This document shows, one piece after another, positions 18,007 to 26,594 of a stretch of DNA of 64,000 nucleotides. The notes under the pieces are model-generated. The model had not been told where the DNA came from. It did not search any database and saw only the letters and a list, made by a program, of their open reading frames with translations. Each line of letters opens with the position of its first letter. Position 1 is the stretch's first letter. The stretch is from assembly GCF_001908275.1 (NCBI RefSeq), contig NZ_CP018620.1, forward strand, positions 4,340,001-4,404,000, written 5' to 3'. Source of the stretch: Paenibacillus xylanexedens (lineage in GTDB: Bacteria; Bacillota; Bacilli; Paenibacillales; Paenibacillaceae). The position numbers were made by a program, and so were the translations under genes.

Positions 18007-18035
18007 TAGACATTATAAACAAAAATGTTTACTAA
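18007..18035 (+). promoter_or_regulatory. MFS pump promoter with operator copy 2
   Basis: -35-like TAGACA (18007-18012), a 17-bp spacer and -10-like TACTAA (18030-18035). The identical 13-mer AAACAAAAATGTT recurs at 18017-18029 inside the spacer. The promoter elements are weak, but the layout mirrors the divergent promoter. Confidence 0.5.
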
Positions 18036-18084
18036 GTATCCGGATACGATGTATACATACCAATTTTCTTGGAGGTCACATTTC

Positions 18085-19443
18085 ATGTCGTCTAATCATC
18101 AAAGTATTTTCAGCCCGCGTTATTTTGCACTAACCATAGGGATTATTTTGTCAGTGATGGCCGTTGGATTCGAAGGTTTATCCGTCACCACCATTGCTCC
18201 TTCAATTGCTGGAGACTTGAACGGCCTTAGCCTGTTCGGATGGATATTCAGTACCTATCTGCTTGCGCAGATTATCGGAACGCTGGTCGTCGGTCGAATC
18301 ATTGATAAAAGAGGACCTGCAGCACCGTTCACTTTTGCACTTCTGTTGTTTATCGTAGGGCTGATCGCTGCCGCAACCGCAGGCGACATGTATACCATGA
18401 TAGGATCACGGGCCCTGCAGGGTTTGGGTGCCGGAGCTATGATGACTTGTGTGTATACGGCTATATCGTTAAGTTACCCGGATGAGTTACGTGCCAAAAT
18501 TCTTGGAGCATTTGGTACAGCCTATGTTCTTCCGTCCATGCTTGGTCCATATGTAGCAGGAGTTATCGCAGATCAGTGGTCCTGGCGGTTTGTTTTCTGG
18601 GGGATCTTACCTGTGCTGGTGGTTTCAGCATTGCTTAGTTTACCTGCCTTTAGAAAATTAAAAGTGCAGAAGACGGAAGGGGATAGCGGATCTTCATCCA
18701 CTTGGATGGCGTTACTCTTAACGTTAGGTACAGGGATTTTCCTGGTTGGTTTAAGTATGCTTCCGAGCATTATGGGATTTGTTTTAGTCGTGATTGGCCT
18801 GATATTGATGTTATTTCCGCTCCGTAAATTACTACCGAAGGGAACACTTACGTTGCGAAGAGGTATGCCAGCAATTCTGGCAACACGTGGGTTGTTCTTC
18901 GCTGCCTATACCAGCACACAGAATTTCCTGGTATTAGCTCTAATCGATGTGAAAGGAATTACACCTTCACAAGCCGGATTAATTGTCGCGAGTGCTGCAT
19001 TAAGTTGGTGTATCATTGCGTATCTGCAAGGACGGTGGGATGCGGCAGATCAGGGCCGTGGACGTCATATGAGAATTTTTATTGGGGTATTGCTGCTTGC
19101 CATAGGGATTGCCATCGTATTTTGGGTACCTGTTGTGACCGTTACCATCGCAGTTCTTGGTCAGATCATTGCAGGAGTTGGTATTGGATTGGCGCATCCG
19201 ATTAGCGGTGTTGTCGCATTTTCCCAAACGGGGGAGGAAGGCGTGGGCCAAACCTCAGCAAATCTGCAATTTGCAGATTCTTTTACACCTGGGGTAGTGA
19301 TCGGCATTGGTGGTTCCATCCTTGTCGTGTGTCAGGCTGGCGGTATGTCACTTCAATCCGGCTTAATTGTAGCCATGGGTTTCCATCTCTTGTTGATCGT
19401 CACGAGTATCATTGCCAGCACTCGGATCTCACCACGCGGATGA
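18085..19443 (+). CDS. MFS efflux transporter (first of a paralogous pair)
   Basis: 452 aa with 12 or more membrane segments. Drug:H+ antiporter features include GWIFSTYLLAQIIGTLVVGR, RALQGLGAGAMMTCVY, and the exporter motif-C-like region SMLGPYVAGVIADQWSWRF. An open frame begins at ATG 18025, but that lies in the promoter spacer; GGAGGT (18071-18076) fixes ATG 18085. It is closely related to the MFS at 20583-22022, and the two bracket an HxlR gene and two HesB/IscA-type genes. Control by the divergent SufR-like protein is inferred. The substrate is unknown; a redox-active or Fe-S-damaging compound would fit. Confidence 0.85.
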   Translation: MSSNHQSIFSPRYFALTIGIILSVMAVGFEGLSVTTIAPSIAGDLNGLSLFGWIFSTYLLAQIIGTLVVGRIIDKRGPAAPFTFALLLFIVGLIAAATAGDMYTMIGSRALQGLGAGAMMTCVYTAISLSYPDELRAKILGAFGTAYVLPSMLGPYVAGVIADQWSWRFVFWGILPVLVVSALLSLPAFRKLKVQKTEGDSGSSSTWMALLLTLGTGIFLVGLSMLPSIMGFVLVVIGLILMLFPLRKLLPKGTLTLRRGMPAILATRGLFFAAYTSTQNFLVLALIDVKGITPSQAGLIVASAALSWCIIAYLQGRWDAADQGRGRHMRIFIGVLLLAIGIAIVFWVPVVTVTIAVLGQIIAGVGIGLAHPISGVVAFSQTGEEGVGQTSANLQFADSFTPGVVIGIGGSILVVCQAGGMSLQSGLIVAMGFHLLLIVTSIIASTRISPRG

Positions 19444-19455
19444 ATAAGAAAGTGG

Positions 19456-19803
19456 GTGTACAGACCATTGCTCACTGAAGACCCGAATAAACTATTTACA
19501 GCTTATCGCATCATCGGAACGAAATGGACGATCCATATTTTATGTGCTCTGTCTCAAGGCCCGAAGAGATTCGGTGAAATATTCGATAACATTCCTTCCA
19601 TTTCCGAAATGATCCTCTCCAGACGTTTAAAGGGTCTTCAACATGATCATTTGGTCAAAAGAACAATACGGACACGCCCTACACAAATTATTTATAAACT
19701 TACGCCAAAAGGAGCTGCTCTTGCAGCATTCATACCCTGTCTAATGGACTGGGATACCAAATTTCAAAATGATACCACCGGGAGGAATAAAGATGATCAT
19801 TGA
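19456..19803 (+). CDS. HxlR-family transcriptional regulator
   Basis: 115 aa, a single winged helix-turn-helix of the HxlR family (IIGTKWTIHILCALSQGPKRFGEI and ILSRRLKGLQHDHLVKR). GTG 19456 is weakly supported by AAGAAAG; TTG 19468 is an alternative. It follows the MFS gene by 12 nt and overlaps the A-type carrier gene by 11 nt, so it belongs to the operon. It lacks the usual N-terminal Cys, so it is probably not a thiol sensor. Confidence 0.82.
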   Translation: MYRPLLTEDPNKLFTAYRIIGTKWTIHILCALSQGPKRFGEIFDNIPSISEMILSRRLKGLQHDHLVKRTIRTRPTQIIYKLTPKGAALAAFIPCLMDWDTKFQNDTTGRNKDDH

Positions 19804-20152
19804 GGTCAGTGATACAGCATCGGACAAAATCGTTGAGATCTTATCAAGTGCGGATATCCAAAATGCCTTTCTTAGAGTAGGCGTTGATGAAGGGGGATGC
19901 AGTGGTTTATCTTATACCCTTATCGTGGATGAACAGCAGGCAGAAGAAGACATTGTGTTAAATAAAAAGCAATTTAAGATATTGGTTCACGCAAACAGTA
20001 TTCCATATATTGAGGGTCTTGAGATTGACTATGAAGAGAGCGGAATGTTAGGCGGATTCACCATGAATAATCCAAATGCCAAAGTTTCGTGTGGATGCGG
20101 GGCCAGTTTCAGAATGGCCAATTATCGTGGCGAAGTAAAAAAATGTGATTAA
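19793..20152 (+). CDS. A-type iron-sulfur carrier (IscA/ErpA/HesB family)
   Basis: 119 aa. The three canonical cysteines are present: C36 in GGCSGLSY, and C100 and C102 in SCGCG. These bind iron or an Fe-S cluster for delivery to apoproteins. GGGAGGA (19780-19786) and ATG 19793 define a start inside the HxlR gene. Its position between two MFS genes rather than in a suf operon is unusual and links the cassette to Fe-S metabolism, in line with the SufR-like regulator. Confidence 0.9.
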   Translation: MIIEVSDTASDKIVEILSSADIQNAFLRVGVDEGGCSGLSYTLIVDEQQAEEDIVLNKKQFKILVHANSIPYIEGLEIDYEESGMLGGFTMNNPNAKVSCGCGASFRMANYRGEVKKCD

Positions 20153-20173
20153 TGAAGGAAGGAGTGCAGAGCA

Positions 20174-20461
20174 ATGATTTCATTTGTAGTATCTGATCAA
20201 GCGATCAATTCATTTAAGAATGAATGGGAATTGGAAGAAGACCAATATGTAAGGATTTATGCAAAATATGTTGGAGGAGGCTCCGATGCTTTTACAATTG
20301 GCATAAATGCGAGTGCTACACCGGTCGATCCCGCATTGATTCAATCCATTGGAGGATTTCATTTCTTTGTTGAAAAAACAGATGCCTGGATCCTGCAGGA
20401 TGAACTTCTCCAAATTGACTGTAATGAACATGGCATATTATCAAGCAAAATCTCCTATTGA
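20174..20461 (+). CDS. HesB/YneR-like protein lacking the cysteine ligands
   Basis: 95 aa, similar in fold pattern to the HesB/YadR/YfhF (YneR-like) proteins: ISFVVSDQAINSFKNEW, RIYAKYVGGGSDAFTIGI and FFVEKTDAWI. The Cys ligands of true IscA are absent, leaving only one Cys near the C-terminus (DCNEHG). It follows the A-type carrier by 21 nt and is co-directional. The role is unknown; it may be a partner or decoy of the carrier. Confidence 0.78.
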   Translation: MISFVVSDQAINSFKNEWELEEDQYVRIYAKYVGGGSDAFTIGINASATPVDPALIQSIGGFHFFVEKTDAWILQDELLQIDCNEHGILSSKISY

Positions 20462-20510
20462 ACATGGGAACCCTATTCTAAATCATGATCTTACTTTTTA
20501 AACATTTAAC

Positions 20511-20539
20511 TTTACAAAGTATAACACTTCATGTATATT
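20511..20539 (+). promoter_or_regulatory. promoter upstream of the second MFS gene
   Basis: -35 TTTACA (20511-20516), a 17-bp spacer and -10 TATATT (20534-20539). This would allow separate expression of the second MFS and glycosyltransferase genes. The 13-mer operator of the first pump is not present here. Confidence 0.6.
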
Positions 20540-20582
20540 CAGGGAGTAAAAAGGTTTATTTTACCATAATATCCATCAAATT

Positions 20583-22022
20583 ATGGAGGTGTGGAAGACA
20601 AACAACAATCAGATTGGGATTTTTGATGCTCAGTACAGGGCGCCTACAATTGGCATTATGCTGGTTCTGGCAACCGTAGCTTTTGAAGGACTGGCTATCA
20701 CAACGATTGCCGCGAAAATGGCACAAAGTTTAGAGGGTATTCATTTATACGGTTGGATCTTCAGCGCATTTTTGTTATCTCAGCTTATTGGAACTTTGGT
20801 TATGGGTCAGCAGATTGACAAGCGCGGTGTTTTTACATCTATGCTGATATCTTTTAGTGTTTTTGTATTAGGAACTGTGGTCTCCGCTATTTCTTTCGAT
20901 ATGCACATGCTTATTGCCGGAAGAGCCCTTCAAGGTTTTGGAGCGGGGGCCCTGATCACATGTGTTTATACCTGTGTGACGTTACATTATCCAGATACAC
21001 TTCGTACTCAAATCCTGGCCGCATTCTCCATGGCATTTGTCCTGCCTACCTTAATCGGACCTTATGCAGCAGGCCTTATAGCTTCCTACATCTCGTGGCG
21101 ATATGTTTTCTGGATCGTTTTACCCTTGATTGGAATAGCGTTGAGTCTCACATTCCGTTCTTTCCGTAATTTGCAGCTTCAGCAAGATCTGTCAGGTCCA
21201 GCGCGAGCAACCGACTCAAAGATTATGTATGCGATTCTGCTTGCGGTTGGAACGGGGCTGTTACTCACAGGACTTGGTATGATAACCGATTGGAGAGGCA
21301 TAGTACTCACTTTGGCTGGATTAGTCGTCATGATCACACCAATGCGTAAATTGCTGCCAGTAGGGACTTTTTTGGTAAAAAAAGGATTGCCTGCTACTTT
21401 GGTATCGAGAGGGCTATATGTTGCTTGTTATTTTACAACGGAAAGTTTTGTGATCTTGGCGCTAACCGAAGTGAAGGGATTATCAGCTGACCTTGCTGGC
21501 CTCATTGTAGCAGCAGGTTCTCTGAGCTGGTCCGCCGCAGCGTGGTTACAAGCCAAGCTTGATGCACGAGATCAAGGTCGTGCCCGAAAGGGTAGGGTCA
21601 TGACGGGCATTGGGATTATGATCGTTGGAACTGCACTTGTGATCCTGGCTCTTATTTTGACGGACGGCGGGATTATACTCATCCTTCTCTCACAAATGAT
21701 TACAGGGTTCGGTGTTGGATTGGCCAACCCTACAACGGCAGCCATTGCTTTACAACATGCCTTGCCCAGGAAAGAGGGCGAAATGTCTGCGAATCTGCAA
21801 TTTGTGGATTCCTTCTATATGGGCGTAAGCATTGGCGTTGGTGGCGCTCTGATTGCCTTGTCCGAAACGTTACAGTGGGGCATATCGACAGGTGTTTTAA
21901 TCGTGTTAACACTGCAATTATTATGGGTCTTGTTAAGTTTCTTGGCATCACTACGAATTACCAAACTCGTTCATCAAGAACATCATCCAATCAGCCAGGT
22001 GAAAGACAACATATCTATGTAA
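20583..22022 (+). CDS. MFS efflux transporter (second of a paralogous pair)
   Basis: Up to 479 aa. It aligns along its length with the MFS at 18085-19443: FEGLAITTIAAKMA against FEGLSVTTIAPSIA, RALQGFGAGALITCVYT against RALQGLGAGAMMTCVYT, and LIGPYAAGLIASYISWRYVFW against the equivalent exporter motif. ATG 20583 overlaps the only ribosome-like site (GGAGGTG, 20585-20591), so the true start may be GTG 20589 or a non-standard codon slightly downstream. It is probably co-transcribed with the glycosyltransferase. The substrate is unknown; the pairing with a sugar-transferring enzyme suggests an antibiotic-like molecule. Confidence 0.82.
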   Translation: MEVWKTNNNQIGIFDAQYRAPTIGIMLVLATVAFEGLAITTIAAKMAQSLEGIHLYGWIFSAFLLSQLIGTLVMGQQIDKRGVFTSMLISFSVFVLGTVVSAISFDMHMLIAGRALQGFGAGALITCVYTCVTLHYPDTLRTQILAAFSMAFVLPTLIGPYAAGLIASYISWRYVFWIVLPLIGIALSLTFRSFRNLQLQQDLSGPARATDSKIMYAILLAVGTGLLLTGLGMITDWRGIVLTLAGLVVMITPMRKLLPVGTFLVKKGLPATLVSRGLYVACYFTTESFVILALTEVKGLSADLAGLIVAAGSLSWSAAAWLQAKLDARDQGRARKGRVMTGIGIMIVGTALVILALILTDGGIILILLSQMITGFGVGLANPTTAAIALQHALPRKEGEMSANLQFVDSFYMGVSIGVGGALIALSETLQWGISTGVLIVLTLQLLWVLLSFLASLRITKLVHQEHHPISQVKDNISM

Positions 22023-22091
22023 CGGATGACTACCGCGTCGCTAATACATCATGAAGAACGGGGGGACTAATTGCATTGGGAGGTAGTTAAG

Positions 22092-23315
22092 ATGGCACGT
22101 GTATTAGTAGTCATTACTCCAGCTGAAGGACATGTGAATCCATCGTTAGGATTAGTTACTCAGTTGACGAACAATGGTGAGGAAATCATCTATGTGTGCA
22201 CGGAGGAGTACCGTTCCCGAATTGAACAAACCGGTGCCCAGATCATTACCTATCCATTTCCACAAGATGCCTTCTCTCATGATCCGGTGTTGAAACCCCA
22301 GGAATACAACCATCCTTATCAGTTCATTTATATGATGGTAAGCGGTATAATCCGGAGGATCATCCCCAATGTTCTGCAGGTGATCGAGGATCAAAAGTTT
22401 GATTATATGATCTTTGATTCCCTGATGGGATGGGGAGGGACTATTCTTGCAGAAAAACTGGGAATTCCTGCGGTGTGCTCGATTGCGTCCTTTGCTTTTG
22501 TGGAGCCTCTGGGGTCTAGCTCAGTTCTGAATGAGACGGAGACGAAGGAGCTTTATGAGGCTACGATGAAGATAACAACGGAGTTAGCCGAAGAGTTTCA
22601 AGTGAGTATTCCAGCCATCGAAGAAATACCAGCACATGCAGGTCAGTTAAAGCTCGTGTACACCAGCCGTTATTTTCAGCCGCAGGCAGAAAAGCTGGAT
22701 GATCGTTTTATTTTCACGGGTCCTTCGATCATAACACGTCAAGATGCTCCCACCTTCTCGTTTGAGTTGCTTCGTGAACGTTACCCGCAAACGGTCTACA
22801 TTGCTATGGGTACGATTTTAAATAAAAATTTGGATTTCTATCAGCTTTGCTTTGAAGCATTAGGGGATCTACCCGTGAATGTTGTTTTATCTTCAGGAAA
22901 ATACACGGACATGACGCCACTGGCGGATCAAGTTCCTCCTAATTTTATCGTCAAGCCATACATTGCCCAGTTGGACATGTTGCAGCATACCGATGTTTTT
23001 ATTACACATGCTGGAATGAACAGCACAAGTGAGGCGTTATATTACAACGTTCCGATGGTGATGATTCCATTAACATCGGATCAGCCTCTTGTCGCCAATC
23101 GGGTACAGGAGCTCGGCGCGGGTATTACTTTAAATAAACATAACCTCAGTGCAACTAATTTGAGAGAGGCATTAACAGAAGTGCTACACAATTCACTTTA
23201 TAGACGCCAGGCTTACCTCATTGGTGAATCTCTAAGGCAGGCTGGCGGTTACAAGCGAGCTGCCGAAATGATCATGAGTCACATGGGTTCAGGCCGGGGG
23301 AGTTACACAATTTAA
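22092..23315 (+). CDS. GT1 (MGT/YjiC-like) UDP-glycosyltransferase
   Basis: 407 aa, GT-B fold. The N-terminal acceptor domain starts MARVLVVITPAEGHVNPSLG, with the catalytic His in EGHVNP. The C-terminal donor-binding signature is ITHAGMNSTSEALYYNVP with PLTSDQPLVANRV. Relatives glycosylate macrolides, flavonoids or other hydrophobic acceptors. TTG 22071 is open, but GGGAGG directly precedes ATG 22092 at usual spacing. It lies 69 nt after the second MFS gene and ends at a strong terminator. An inactivate-and-export role with the MFS pumps is inferred. Confidence 0.88.
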   Translation: MARVLVVITPAEGHVNPSLGLVTQLTNNGEEIIYVCTEEYRSRIEQTGAQIITYPFPQDAFSHDPVLKPQEYNHPYQFIYMMVSGIIRRIIPNVLQVIEDQKFDYMIFDSLMGWGGTILAEKLGIPAVCSIASFAFVEPLGSSSVLNETETKELYEATMKITTELAEEFQVSIPAIEEIPAHAGQLKLVYTSRYFQPQAEKLDDRFIFTGPSIITRQDAPTFSFELLRERYPQTVYIAMGTILNKNLDFYQLCFEALGDLPVNVVLSSGKYTDMTPLADQVPPNFIVKPYIAQLDMLQHTDVFITHAGMNSTSEALYYNVPMVMIPLTSDQPLVANRVQELGAGITLNKHNLSATNLREALTEVLHNSLYRRQAYLIGESLRQAGGYKRAAEMIMSHMGSGRGSYTI

Positions 23316-23330
23316 ATAGTTTTCCATTCA

Positions 23331-23357
23331 AAGTCGCTTAATAAGCGGCTTTTTTTG
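23331..23357 (+). terminator. terminator after the glycosyltransferase gene
   Basis: AAGTCGCTT (23331-23339) pairs with AAGCGGCTT (23343-23351), followed by a T-run. The same sequence with flanks recurs after the next gene. Confidence 0.8.
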
Positions 23358-23376
23358 GTTTTAATAGTCTTAAGAC

Positions 23377-23407
23377 TTGACCTACAGTTAACTCTATGTC
23401 TTATACT
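23377..23407 (+). promoter_or_regulatory. MerR-type promoter of the Bcr/CflA gene
   Basis: -35 TTGACC (23377-23382) and -10 TATACT (23402-23407) are 19 bp apart. An imperfect dyad GAC-TA-AGTTAACT-TA-GTC (23379-23400, 18 of 22 positions symmetric) covers the spacer. This is the architecture of MerR-activated multidrug promoters. No MerR gene is adjacent. Confidence 0.7.
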
Positions 23408-23453
23408 CGATTAGGCTTGCAAATTATATGAGGAATTGGAGATTTTATTTATT

Positions 23454-24683
23454 ATGGCGAAGAGCTCGAATTGGAATGTTTTTGGACTGGCAATACTACT
23501 AGGTTTATTTTCTACATTAGGTCCATTTACGATTGATATGTATTTACCGGCTTTTCCGGAGATTGCACAAAATATGAATACAACGGCATCACTTGTACAA
23601 TTTAGCCTAACTGCTTGTTTATTAGGACTGGGTGTAGGACAACTCGTTATGGGTCCTTTGAGTGACGCGTACGGTAGACGTAGACCATTGTTGATCTGTA
23701 TGGCAGCCTATATTATTTGTTCCTTGGCATGTGCTTTTGCTCCGAATATCGGACTATTAATTTTGTTTCGTTTCACGCAAGGATTTGCAGCTTCAGCTGG
23801 AATTGTCATTTCCCGTGCGATAGCCAGAGATCTATACAGTGGACATGAACTCACTAAATTTTTCTCTTTGCTGTTGCTTGTAGGGAATTTGGGGCCTCTG
23901 GCAGCACCCATCGCGGGAAGTGGGGTTCTTTCATTCACAACCTGGATTGGCGTGTTTATCTGCCTTTCATTCTTGGGAATTTTCTTATTAATCATGACAA
24001 AGTGGAGCTTAAAAGAAACACACCCTATCGAAAGACGTATAGTTCCTGACTTCAAACAGCAATTGGGTAATTACAGAATGCTTCTGCGTGACCGCAAATT
24101 TGTTGGTTACATGCTGGCACAGGGAATCATGACAGCAGGGGTCTTTGCTTATGTGGCGGGAACACCATTTATTTACCAAAATATATATGGCGTCACACCC
24201 ACTGTATTTGCTATATTATTTGCTTCGAACGGCATCAGCTTGATCATCGGATCTCAAATCGTGGGTCGATTGGCCAAACGTATCCCAGAGCAGACGCTGC
24301 TATTATCGGGACTATGGCTTGCTATAATAGCAAGTGTTGCTGCTTTGGTCGTAACCCTGGCTCATGGTCCACTTTTCGCGTTGGTGATTCCATTGTTCTT
24401 CTTCGTATGCTCGATCGGCATTACGTCTACAGCGGCATTCCCGCTTGCCATGGAGAGTCAAGCTAAGATGGCCGGAAGTGCAGCAGCACTGCTCGGCGTT
24501 GTTCCTTTTCTTCTGGGTGCACTGGTTGCTCCTCTGGTCGGTATCGCAGGTGAGGACACTGCCGTCCCGTTAGGACTCACTTTATTAATGACCAGTATCA
24601 TTGCGATTGTTACTTATTTTCTACTCGTTAAAAACGTCCCGCAGCATACACCTAATCATGCCCAGTCTAATGCTGACTTTTAG
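23454..24683 (+). CDS. Bcr/CflA-family drug efflux MFS transporter
   Basis: 409 aa, 12 membrane segments. Diagnostic Bcr/CflA sequence: GPFTIDMYLPAFPEIAQNMNTT, GQLVMGPLSDAYGRRRPLL (motif A) and RFTQGFAASAGIVISRAIARDL. TTG 23436 is open, but ATG 23454 after GGAG is preferred. It is monocistronic between two nearly identical terminators and has a 19-bp-spacer MerR-like promoter, so drug induction by a MerR regulator encoded elsewhere is likely. The substrate is unknown. Confidence 0.88.
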   Translation: MAKSSNWNVFGLAILLGLFSTLGPFTIDMYLPAFPEIAQNMNTTASLVQFSLTACLLGLGVGQLVMGPLSDAYGRRRPLLICMAAYIICSLACAFAPNIGLLILFRFTQGFAASAGIVISRAIARDLYSGHELTKFFSLLLLVGNLGPLAAPIAGSGVLSFTTWIGVFICLSFLGIFLLIMTKWSLKETHPIERRIVPDFKQQLGNYRMLLRDRKFVGYMLAQGIMTAGVFAYVAGTPFIYQNIYGVTPTVFAILFASNGISLIIGSQIVGRLAKRIPEQTLLLSGLWLAIIASVAALVVTLAHGPLFALVIPLFFFVCSIGITSTAAFPLAMESQAKMAGSAAALLGVVPFLLGALVAPLVGIAGEDTAVPLGLTLLMTSIIAIVTYFLLVKNVPQHTPNHAQSNADF

Positions 24684-24743
24684 TATGGAAGGAACAGCAC
24701 ACCAAGCATTGGCGTGAGACATGAATGAATATGATTCCATTAC

Positions 24744-24769
24744 AAGTCGCTGCAATAGCGGCTTTTTTT
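24744..24769 (+). terminator. terminator after the Bcr/CflA gene
   Basis: AAGTCGCT (24744-24751) pairs with AGCGGCTT (24757-24764), followed by a T-run; it is a near copy of the terminator at 23331-23357. Confidence 0.8.
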
Positions 24770-24848
24770 GGTTTTCCGTACTGAACCCTCAGCCTGAATT
24801 CCGGTAAGAGGTTGTTAAAAGTGGAGAGACTAGGGAGGAGGGGGCTGT

Positions 24849-25823
24849 TCACTGCTTCATTTGGTATAAGCTTAATCTCTCTTGTACAGCATTCAGGACT
24901 TCTTCCGGAATCTCCTTCACCTTGATATCTTCTCCTAAAAAAAGCAACCAATTGGTGATTTCGGTTAATTCTTCTGAGTTATGAATATTCATAAATGCCT
25001 TTAGGAGGGCCGTAGTTTGGTATGGATTTGTATAGGCAATGGAAAACTTTAATGGATGGTATTTTTTGAATTGCGCAATCGCCTTTGGACCAAGTTCCAG
25101 GACAAGGTTGATAACTTCTTCCTGCGTATTTCTTTTGAGTTGTTCAACAATCTTTCTCGTACTCAGTCTTTTTTTCGCCGGGTATGCTTCGACATGGATG
25201 AGGTTGTCAACGGATACGATTCGTCTCTTTTCTTCCTCCAAGTCAAAACCTTCAATGATCCAATGGCCATTTTGATGATGAAGGTGCAAGAGAACAATGG
25301 GATAGGACTTTGTTTCCTTCTCTTCTTGAACAGTGACTAACAAATAACGTTCTATAAGAAGAATTTGGATGAGTTTTTCCAAGGTAGGGTGAGGCAGGTC
25401 TGACAGATCAAGCAAGTCTGGATTATGGGGATTGGTCCCTTCAAAAAGCAATATTTGATTCAAATGCACCAGGTCATCTTGCTGATTTTCTGAGATAAGG
25501 CCCAATAATTTTTCAGCCAAAGATTGACGACTCTTCAGATAAGGAAGCTGTTGATTTCTTGTCGCCATAAAGGCAATGAATAACGCTTTGATTTCATTAT
25601 CGGTAAACCGGACCGTGGGCAGGAGGGAGTTGTTCATAACAAAATAACCTCCGTCCCGCCCAACTTCAGCGACAAGAGGCATTCCCATGGCTTCAATTTC
25701 TCTGATATCTCGAATGGCTGTTGAACGAGAAATGTTAAATTCTCGCATGATTTCAGAAATGGTAAAGTGGGCACGGTTATTGATATACCGCGTGATGATA
25801 TTAATGCGTTCAACTTTTTTCAT
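24849..25823 (-). CDS. YafY-type HTH/WYL-domain transcriptional regulator
   Basis: 324 aa. The N-terminal HTH_11 winged helix (HFTISEIMREFNISRSTAIRDIREIEAMG) is followed by a WYL-type middle domain (about 140-225; YPIVLLHLHHQNGHWIIEGFDLEEEKRRIVSVD) and a WCX-like C-terminus. It is divergent from the effector-binding protein gene at 25929. AGGTT-N6-AACCT (25862-25877) in the intergenic region is a candidate operator. This regulator-plus-small-binding-protein pair is common in Firmicutes; the ligand is unknown. Confidence 0.85.
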   Translation of the reverse strand: MKKVERINIITRYINNRAHFTISEIMREFNISRSTAIRDIREIEAMGMPLVAEVGRDGGYFVMNNSLLPTVRFTDNEIKALFIAFMATRNQQLPYLKSRQSLAEKLLGLISENQQDDLVHLNQILLFEGTNPHNPDLLDLSDLPHPTLEKLIQILLIERYLLVTVQEEKETKSYPIVLLHLHHQNGHWIIEGFDLEEEKRRIVSVDNLIHVEAYPAKKRLSTRKIVEQLKRNTQEEVINLVLELGPKAIAQFKKYHPLKFSIAYTNPYQTTALLKAFMNIHNSEELTEITNWLLFLGEDIKVKEIPEEVLNAVQERLSLYQMKQ

Positions 25824-25928
25824 TGGGCCCCCTAAACAGTATCATATTCTGACATGATTTAAGGTTATTATAAACCTATCAAGTGAAAACACAAATCAAT
25901 TGAAAATTTAAAGAGGACGGTGTAAACC

Positions 25929-26408
25929 ATGAGTAATTATCATTTCGAAGAGAAAGAAAGCTTCATCGTACTAGGTATTGGAACAGATCTTAAGAGCGAC
26001 TACACAGATTATGCTGGCATCAGCAAGGAGAAGGCGGATTTTTGGTCCACGGTGAAAGAGGATGGAAGCCTGGACAAACTAAAGTCCCTGGCAACAAATG
26101 AATACATTTTTGCTGTGAACGAAGCAGTGAATAACAAGATGATGCATTATGCTGGTGTCATGACAGAAGAATCTCTGCCAGAAGCAACGAGAGTAATCCA
26201 ATTTCCTAAGGGAGAATACCTTGTTGTGAAAGGCGAAGCAGAGACGGCTGATGCGCTCAGTAACATGCTTACTGGCATTGCTTTTGGTCAAGCCCTCCCC
26301 GTAGAAAAGGATTATGCCTATGTTGGCGGTCCTAATACAACAGTTGAAATGGGAGAGAAAAACGGCGTGGTATATGGTGAAATGTGGGTTCCTGTTGTAA
26401 GGAATTAA
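25929..26408 (+). CDS. GyrI/AraC effector-binding-domain protein
   Basis: 159 aa, resembling a stand-alone GyrI-like small-molecule-binding domain (AraC effector-binding/SHV-type). The middle and C-terminus match the pattern (RVIQFPKGEYLVVKGEA, YAYVGGPNTTVEM, YGEMWVPVVRN). It has no DNA-binding region and is cytosolic. It is divergent from the WYL regulator, which probably controls it. Ligand sequestration or sensing is inferred. Confidence 0.75.
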   Translation: MSNYHFEEKESFIVLGIGTDLKSDYTDYAGISKEKADFWSTVKEDGSLDKLKSLATNEYIFAVNEAVNNKMMHYAGVMTEESLPEATRVIQFPKGEYLVVKGEAETADALSNMLTGIAFGQALPVEKDYAYVGGPNTTVEMGEKNGVVYGEMWVPVVRN

Positions 26409-26432
26409 CTTAAGCATAAATATTCAATGCAA

Positions 26433-26470
26433 AAGAATCCCTTCTTTTATAGGAAGTGGATTCTTTTTTT
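26433..26470 (+). terminator. terminator after the effector-binding protein gene
   Basis: AAGAATCC (26433-26440) pairs with GGATTCTT (26458-26465), with inner TTC/GAA pairing, followed by a T-run. Confidence 0.8.
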
Positions 26471-26594
26471 AGTTCGATGTCTATTGATTATCATTTAATA
26501 GATTTAGTTTTCCTCAAGTATGTTATCATATTCTTTGTGATGACGGCTTTTTATTATTTACATAAAGTCAATGGAAGGCAGGAGATATAGCAGT

